Shown: positions 57,528 through 64,000 of the stretch, in pieces
How the letters are laid out: every line of letters starts with the position of its first letter
How positions within the stretch are numbered: position 1 is the first letter of the stretch
Source of the DNA: Opisthorchis felineus
Lineage: Eukaryota > Platyhelminthes > Trematoda > Opisthorchiida > Opisthorchiidae
Assembly (NCBI GenBank): GCA_004794785.1
Contig: SJOL01009928.1
Span: 266,655-330,654, forward strand
Direction: 5' to 3'
DNA length: 64,000 bases
The notes under the pieces: model-generated
Databases searched by the model: none
What the model saw: the letters and a program-made list of their open reading frames with translations, nothing else
What the model was told of the DNA's origin: nothing
Made by a program: the position numbers and the translations under genes

Positions 57528-60500
57528 TGAGTGATGTAGGAAAAATAACACTCTGTGTCAATTGCTTATCAAGATAATTGCATTCGGGTAGGAAGACGCT
57601 TCAGCCGATACGACTTGAGCTTAGCAAATATTATTCTTCTGCATAAATTTGCTCGGAAATTTGCAACAGAATGCAATGCTCCGTTTTCTTGGTATTCCGA
57701 CCTTACAAGATATGTTCGGACTACTGTTTGATAGACAAACTTACCGCCACAGGATCATAGGGTATACAAGAATTCTTGCTCTTCCTCGGTAAGTATAGAA
57801 CTCTGGTTTGACTACCATTTAGAAGAACAATAGCAATTTCTGACCTGGGCAATTATCTCAACTGGTCAACAAACCAGCTCTCAATTACCGCACTGTGGTC
57901 TACCACTCAACTCTTGAAGCACACTTTTTTCCTGTGGTCATAGACATCACGGCGAGGACTTTGTGATACATTTTCAGTACACGATTGAAAGTAATGATTG
58001 CTTGCGAACATGTTCCACTTTGGTTTCAACGGCAACAAAACGCTCCGTTTGTATAAACATCCTGGACGCTGGACACACTTAGCGAGGATTCACTCAATTT
58101 TCATTCACACCTAGTGAAGTTGAAACTCTTTATGAAGATTGGTGACCAGTCAGAACAAACAACCTCGCCGCTTCGAACGAACGACTACCGGATTAATCCA
58201 CCAAGTGGCATTGACAGATCTTTCAAAAGTTATCTAGAATGGTGATCGAAATTATACTAGAGCTGCTTGACTATGAAGATTTGATGCGCGTTTGAAATCA
58301 ATTCTAGTCAGTTCTATTGATTAACCTGCTCGCCGAAGGCCTTCTTCCACCTTAACACGTTGGGTAACATAGTCTTGTGCATTACAATTTAAAAGCATTA
58401 TCCACGCGAAACCATTATGTGCTTCCAACAATTAACAGATTGCCGGAATTTTGTCCGCCAATTGTTACGACTGATGCAAATGTCAATGGTTTTAAGATTC
58501 ACGTAGAACTTGTCTGTACTCTACCTTCAGAAATGTGAACCAAACGCTTTTTGGGGGGTTCGCATGGATGGATTATCTTTAGTGTGAAGTCTTAATAATA
58601 TCATCCCAACAAGGGCACGGGACATAACAAATGGATATTTTGCCTGCGTAAATTTTTCCCATCTCAGTTTCCGTCGACGAGAAGAGTTTCAAGAAGTGAT
58701 TCGTCAATCTCCAATTTATGGTTTGTAGCTGTTTATCATAGTGGAACTGACAGACATAATCAATTCGAATTTAGTTATTAACTCTAAACAGTAAGCAGTG
58801 GATTTTCCAGGTACCATTCTTCAATATCACATCTAGACTTGGATTGGTAACACGCTGGAAGGAGGTAATGAAGCTGAGGTGTACACTGAAGCAATAGCCG
58901 ATTGGTCAACACTTACGTGTTCCCAGTGGTTACCGTGAGTTTTGGTTTAGACGAAAACATTCTGCAAATAAATTGTGCTGTATTGATGTTCCTTTGCAAC
59001 AGTGGCAAAGTGACAGACCATCCTCATTTTTACCGACCTTCGTCTCCAAAAGCAACAAAAGCTGTGCGTTTTCAACAAGTCGGATGCGCATGAAAGCGAT
59101 AATAAATGTCTGGGGTGTCCCTATAATAAGGCCGATTGAAACACTTCAATACCGCCAGCGCTACTCTTCCCCAAATAGCCACTCATCCTGTGAGGACACA
59201 ACGGCACATAAGATATAATTTCACGCTGGGGTAAACATTGTAGCGGATAACATACACTCTTTCATCCACGGACCATCTGACATTGCATACCACCGGCATC
59301 CAAGTCGGTTAGTGTCTAGTAACTTACACCCACACGCTGTTGCAAAATACAGCCAAACGAATAGCGTACGGTAATGTAGGCTGTAGTAATCGATTGAAAC
59401 ATCAGGCATCCCAGAAAGACCTTGAAATTGATAGCGGTGTTGAGTGGTTTGCTTACGACATTCTGAATGATTGCCCGGTAGATGAACAATAGAGGGGAAG
59501 GAAGTTCAGTTTAAACTTTTGGGGCATTCGATATAATTTTCCTGCTTAGATGAGGATTAATTTAACGGTGTTTTCAATAAACTTTTTCTATTAATGTACA
59601 AAACATACATGCGCACAAACGAACTAGCTGTTTCTGCGCATTGGTACACCAGACTGCTCGTAAGCTGTCGGACGGTATTCGTACAGGATCTGATTAACAT
59701 CCAGAGTTGAAATTTGAAGTTGAAAAGATTCGAATAGAGAAAAATATATTTGAGGTGGTCCTCACGAGCTGCCACATCAGCCTAAATTTTTGCCAAATTA
59801 TCGTTCCATAGTGATTGGAACCATTGGCCAGGACATCAGAGCATTTGAGCAAGGTCAAATACCCTTCTTCTACAGCATTCTCACAGCACTCAAGGAACAG
59901 AAGTATTAGGGTATCAAATTCGAAGTTGGCGTTCCGACAAACGTACACGATTGTTAAGTGTTGTCAGTTCAAAATGCTCACAACTTCGCATAATTGCGTT
60001 TGCCTACCTGGACTCCGAATCGTTTCGCAACAGACATTGCTTGCCTCAGGCAAACAAAATTTAAAATTCGAATCCGAGGCTCGTTGTTATAGAGTTAGAA
60101 TGCCGTGTTTTCGTTACCCAATCAACGTAGTACACTGTTCTTCAAAAACGTTGCCACTGTGATGTATATGTTTAGTCCTTTTGCTCCAGTTTTTGGGGAG
60201 AACATTTCTGTCAGGGGTGAGTTCAGTCGTTTTTACTGCAACCATTACCATATCAGGTGATTTTCACCGGTACTGACGAAAAAACACCTTTGGTACATAA
60301 CGATGTTCACTGCTGTACACAGGGTTCTTGATGAAAGTAAATAAGTATAAGGCCATTTTTTAAAATACAAGTTTGTTTTACCGGAAGTATGCCCAGAGTT
60401 TTGGTTTGATCATTTGTTATTAGTGTATCAACCTAGATGTGCCGGTACGTAAATGGTCATTAAGGTTTGCCGCAATAACTGACGTTACTTCTGAACGTTT

Positions 60501-62439
60501 CTGAAAGTATCTCACTAAAGCCTAGTTCTTTACGGGTTTTCACCAGTTTGTACCTGAAATTTTGCCGTTTTAGACCATGAAAGATAGACGTTATGCAATT
60601 TTAAAGAAATGTCACGTCAACTAATGCTTATCGCTATTAATGCGGATTTCGAACCAGAAATTACACAAAGCTACTTGGCACAGTAATTTTTTAAAAGAAA
60701 ATATAGGTAATATGATGAAAAACTGCAATTTTCGGAAAGTTCCTGTCTTATTGTTAGGCCCAGTGTACTGGAATTATTACAGGTTGGCCTCTGGGCTCAC
60801 TTTCTACGAACGAGGCTTGACTTAATTAAAAGCCACTGCTGCATAGTATGTGCATAATCACTTCAAGTTTTGTCTTGAGATTTACCGTGATAACCTATGT
60901 TTTATGTTTCGACTAAGCTGTCTGTATTTGACATCACTTTATCTTGATTAGTAAGTTTGCCCGGTGGGGTCGAATATAACCATTTATTTCAACTATGGCA
61001 CAAAGTATTCAAAATGCGCTTCTCAAAAGTCACACACTGAAAATCGATTGCTTACGATCGGTTCATTTAGTCCCCCCCCGTGTGAACTGAACAAACAACC
61101 ACTTCACTGTTAGCAACACCAAAATTCTATCTCCCTGATACCGGTGGCCTCTGATCCCCAAAACATGTGACCGAAGACGCACTTTCTCCATTAATTTACC
61201 GGCTCTCATGAACGATCAAAACAGGACTACATTTACCACCCATTACATTTGTTTGAACCATCACGCTTGTTGGAAATTAGTCTTAGCGTCTTCTCTGCAA
61301 TGGTCCGCACTGTACAGAGAAGGCAGGTAAGTGTTAATATAACCCCCTTCCCAGAACACCTCTGAGGAAGGAAGAATTCCCATTAGGTCACTGCTGGCTG
61401 GAATTGTATAAATAAGGCTGAGGACCCTAGTTCTAGGAACCAGAAGTCAAAAGCACCGAAGATGTTAACTTGCACCTTGTCAATTAAATTTATCGGGCCA
61501 TAGAGCAATCTACCGTATACAGGAACTCAGAGGCGTGTACTTACTCATCTGTTATAAGTTTCATTACCAAAGTTGCTATGGATCCAGAACTTCAATGACG
61601 TCAATAGATTATGCTCTGCTGGTGTAAATGATGTCTACTGGGTCAGTGAAATCTACTTACATGTGTCCATATCTTACGGCTGTCAATGTATTTTTAGGGT
61701 AATTTCTGTCCATTTACCTAGACAGCGATATATCATCACGGTACCTTGCTTTCTTCTTCTCTGTAGATTTGAACTCTGATTGGTTGGTTAATCAGAGTGG
61801 GCCCAGTCCAACCTGAGCTATATTTGAATGTAGAAGAAAAATTGAAATTTCTCAGATAAAACTATAACGCACACTGGGTAGAATAGCATTGACGTAATCT
61901 TTTCTTCATCCATCCCTTCAGGTAGCAAAGTATAGACAGTATGCAAACTTTGAGTTCAGCTTCCCATGATTGCGTGAGTGACGGAGAAAATTTACTCCAA
62001 GGAAAACAAAGTAAATGTACTCAAAGCAGGATACTGGAACAGAGGCACAACTTAGACCTAAGTATTTTTAAAATGGTGAGTGAAAAAGTCCGGATTCAGA
62101 TTTTTGGCAGCAAACTGGAGCAAACAGGCTGTTAAATTGCGCTACTTTCTGAAATATCATACTTGTAGATAACTTTGCCACCCAAATCAACGGAGGAATT
62201 CCTAAGGAATTTCGGATTCTGTGCTAGTAAAATATGGTTCGTGAGACTCCAGTTGTACTTCAGTTAGATGTTCAACCTCCCTTGTGAAGCACCGGCACAT
62301 TGACGCGAGTGGCGTCAGACTTTATACTAAGGATATTCTTCAGCTGGAGAAAATAGCATTACACGGCAATGAATATTTGCTAAACGGTGTCTCTGTGTGC
62401 ATGCTGCCACCTACTTTCACATGCGCTATTCAGTAAAAA
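57528..62439. other. About 4.9 kb without a supported gene
   Basis: No domain, RNA or repeat family recognised. A B-box-like ATTCGAATCC near 60068 has no convincing A box. Confidence 0.5.
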
Positions 62440-62640
62440 ATGCTCACCTCTAGCTATTCTATAACATCCAGGAGCCCTCCCCCCCGTGGCACTGTATTGG
62501 CAACCTACGGATTCGGCAAGCCGTGGCCAGTCCTGCAGCAAAGTAATTCGTGTTTCATGAGGCAAGCAGGCCGTAGGGAAGGCCATCGATCTCGAAAGTA
62601 TTTACTAAATCCCGCGATGACTGTTGATTTCTAGGTGTTC
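62440..62640. other. GC-rich island of unknown nature
   Basis: This short segment is richer in G and C than its surroundings, includes a CCCCCCC run, and is open on both strands for 64-68 codons. It could be part of a repeat or an exon; no domain is recognisable. Confidence 0.3.
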
Positions 62641-64000
62641 ATTTAGGGAGGCTAAGCCGTGAGATAGTGACAAGAATAGTTACGTTTACATGAGGGGATT
62701 AACTGCGTCAGAATTTTCATGGGTAACACACCACATACTTGTGAGGCACTCATCAAATATCTGACACTGCAAATGTCTGATGCTATTCTATACTCTTTTC
62801 AGCTTCTTCGTATCAAGTTATAAGAATCGCTTTATGCTGTGTGCACTAGGAACGTTTTACTGGAAGAGATGCTCTTATTTGGGTGTAATTCTCTAGAATT
62901 GTCACCTGCATAAAATGAAATGCAAATCTGACGTACGGTCTGGGCTTCGAACTTAATCCGGATTTTTTTGGTGAGTGTAACTCATGTTATCCTATTATAG
63001 ATACGTTTGCAATTGGCTGCGCAGCTGGGTTAAATTAGCCCTTAAACTAAGTTACCTTCCGAACTTAGCGGACATTTCTTTAGGAGTGAAGAGAAAGGTT
63101 AACGTTCCAATTAAACAAAACTAAGTGGCGTGCCTTGACGAGGCACTGTTGGTACGTAGGTTGAACTAAGCATGGAAGGAATACGCACAACGAAATGTCG
63201 TACGAAACAAGTTACTACAATCAACATACAAGATGTGCTTGAAATAATCCGCACATGCCTACATTTGTGTTTTATGGGCAACATGATTCACGACCAACAG
63301 TAGTAACATTAATGACTGTCCCGTTCGACCTCTTATTTTCAGACAACAAGAGGCTCTACTTCGTCCGTGATGCCACCAGACCAGGAACTCCTGACATGCG
63401 GGTGATAGACTGAGATAAAGACGATAATTACTGGGTCGCCACCGGATAAACGAAGCACACTGCATGTACTCTTCATTTGCCAACATGTGTGCATGCACAT
63501 GTAGGCGAGATATCGATGAGAAGCTTATCTAGTTTTAGGCAAATCTTTCATAAAACACAGACAGGTTTCCGTAGGCGTACCTTTTAGTTAACTTGTGTGC
63601 GCAATCACAGGACAAGGTGGGCAAACATGAGCGTAAATCTATTCCGCTCCGCAGGAGTTGAGGGCGTGGAATTGTCGGTCCTGGAAATCACAAAAATGCA
63701 AGTCCGAACGTACATCCAAGGTATTCTGCAGTTATTATTTGTTCTTTTTCCAGATCTTCTACCTTGCTTAATACGCGTCAGAATCGCTGGGTTCCGTTAA
63801 CAAGGCCATCGGCAGCAAAAACGCTTGGTATTTTTCTTATTTGTCCATTATCGCATCTGTATGTTAGTTATACTGTTCATATATAGCACAAGTGCGTTTT
63901 TCTTGATATTAGTTGTTTTCTCAATCAGATGTGCGGGAAAATGCTACGAAATTGCGACTCAAATATGTGCCTTCCCCACGAACAGCGAAGAGAGCGCAAA
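62641..64000. other. No gene seen to the window end
   Basis: Only short unsupported frames in the last 1.36 kb. Confidence 0.5.

Noticed and set aside
1..64000. CRISPR arrays, bacterial operons, prophage or plasmid features
   Set aside because: No regularly spaced repeats and no dense coding; the splice sites, SINEs, PLE and GPCR exon show this is a metazoan nuclear sequence.

Overview
The window looks like eukaryotic (metazoan) nuclear DNA, most likely from a flatworm and, by the style of its repeats, a tapeworm of the Spirometra/Dibothriocephalus/Schistocephalus kind. That placement is inference from the transposon families and was not tested by a search. Gene density is very low. There is one confident protein-coding exon, no bacterial-type operon, and no CRISPR array, rRNA gene or intact tRNA gene. 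The sequence is AT-leaning by eye and contains one 75-base assembly gap (6314-6388).

Layout. 0-3.5 kb: a PLE-derived palindrome (375-484), then a decayed non-LTR retrotransposon (about 1150-3455) with a broken APE-type endonuclease, no reverse transcriptase, and a GAT-repeat tail. 6.3-6.9 kb: the most interesting locus, a tandem repeat beside the gap carrying two minus-strand type I hammerhead ribozymes with intact catalytic cores, 307 nt apart. Related decayed copies lie at 24.5, 40.1 and 53.3 kb. 7.8, 14.7 and 49.6 kb: copies of a second family, a tRNA-derived SINE head joined to a decayed hammerhead. 18.0-18.6 kb: a complete-ended 593 bp Merlin-type DNA transposon with perfect 26 bp terminal repeats, an 8 bp target duplication and the C-terminal end of an ISXO2-like transposase. 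34.5-35.5 kb (minus strand): one exon of a class A (rhodopsin-like) neuropeptide GPCR covering TM1-TM5, with a consensus splice donor and an unusually long first intracellular loop. 38.6-39.1 and 46.2-47.2 kb: Penelope-like element (PLE) remnants. The second has a recognisable GIY-YIG endonuclease frame and both have hammerhead remnants near the 3' end. 44.7-45.15 kb: the 3' end of a second copy of the non-LTR element.

How the parts relate. Hammerhead ribozymes recur in three repeat contexts in this one window: PLE terminal repeats, a 307 nt tandem monomer, and a tRNA-headed SINE. This matches the published idea that metazoan hammerheads travel with PLEs and retrozyme-like or SINE-like RNAs that PLE machinery may mobilise. 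The GPCR is the only host gene I can support. Its TM6-TM7 exon(s) are not recognisable here and should lie at lower coordinates or outside the window. The remaining tens of kilobases hold only short chance-length open frames and are best read as introns or intergenic DNA.
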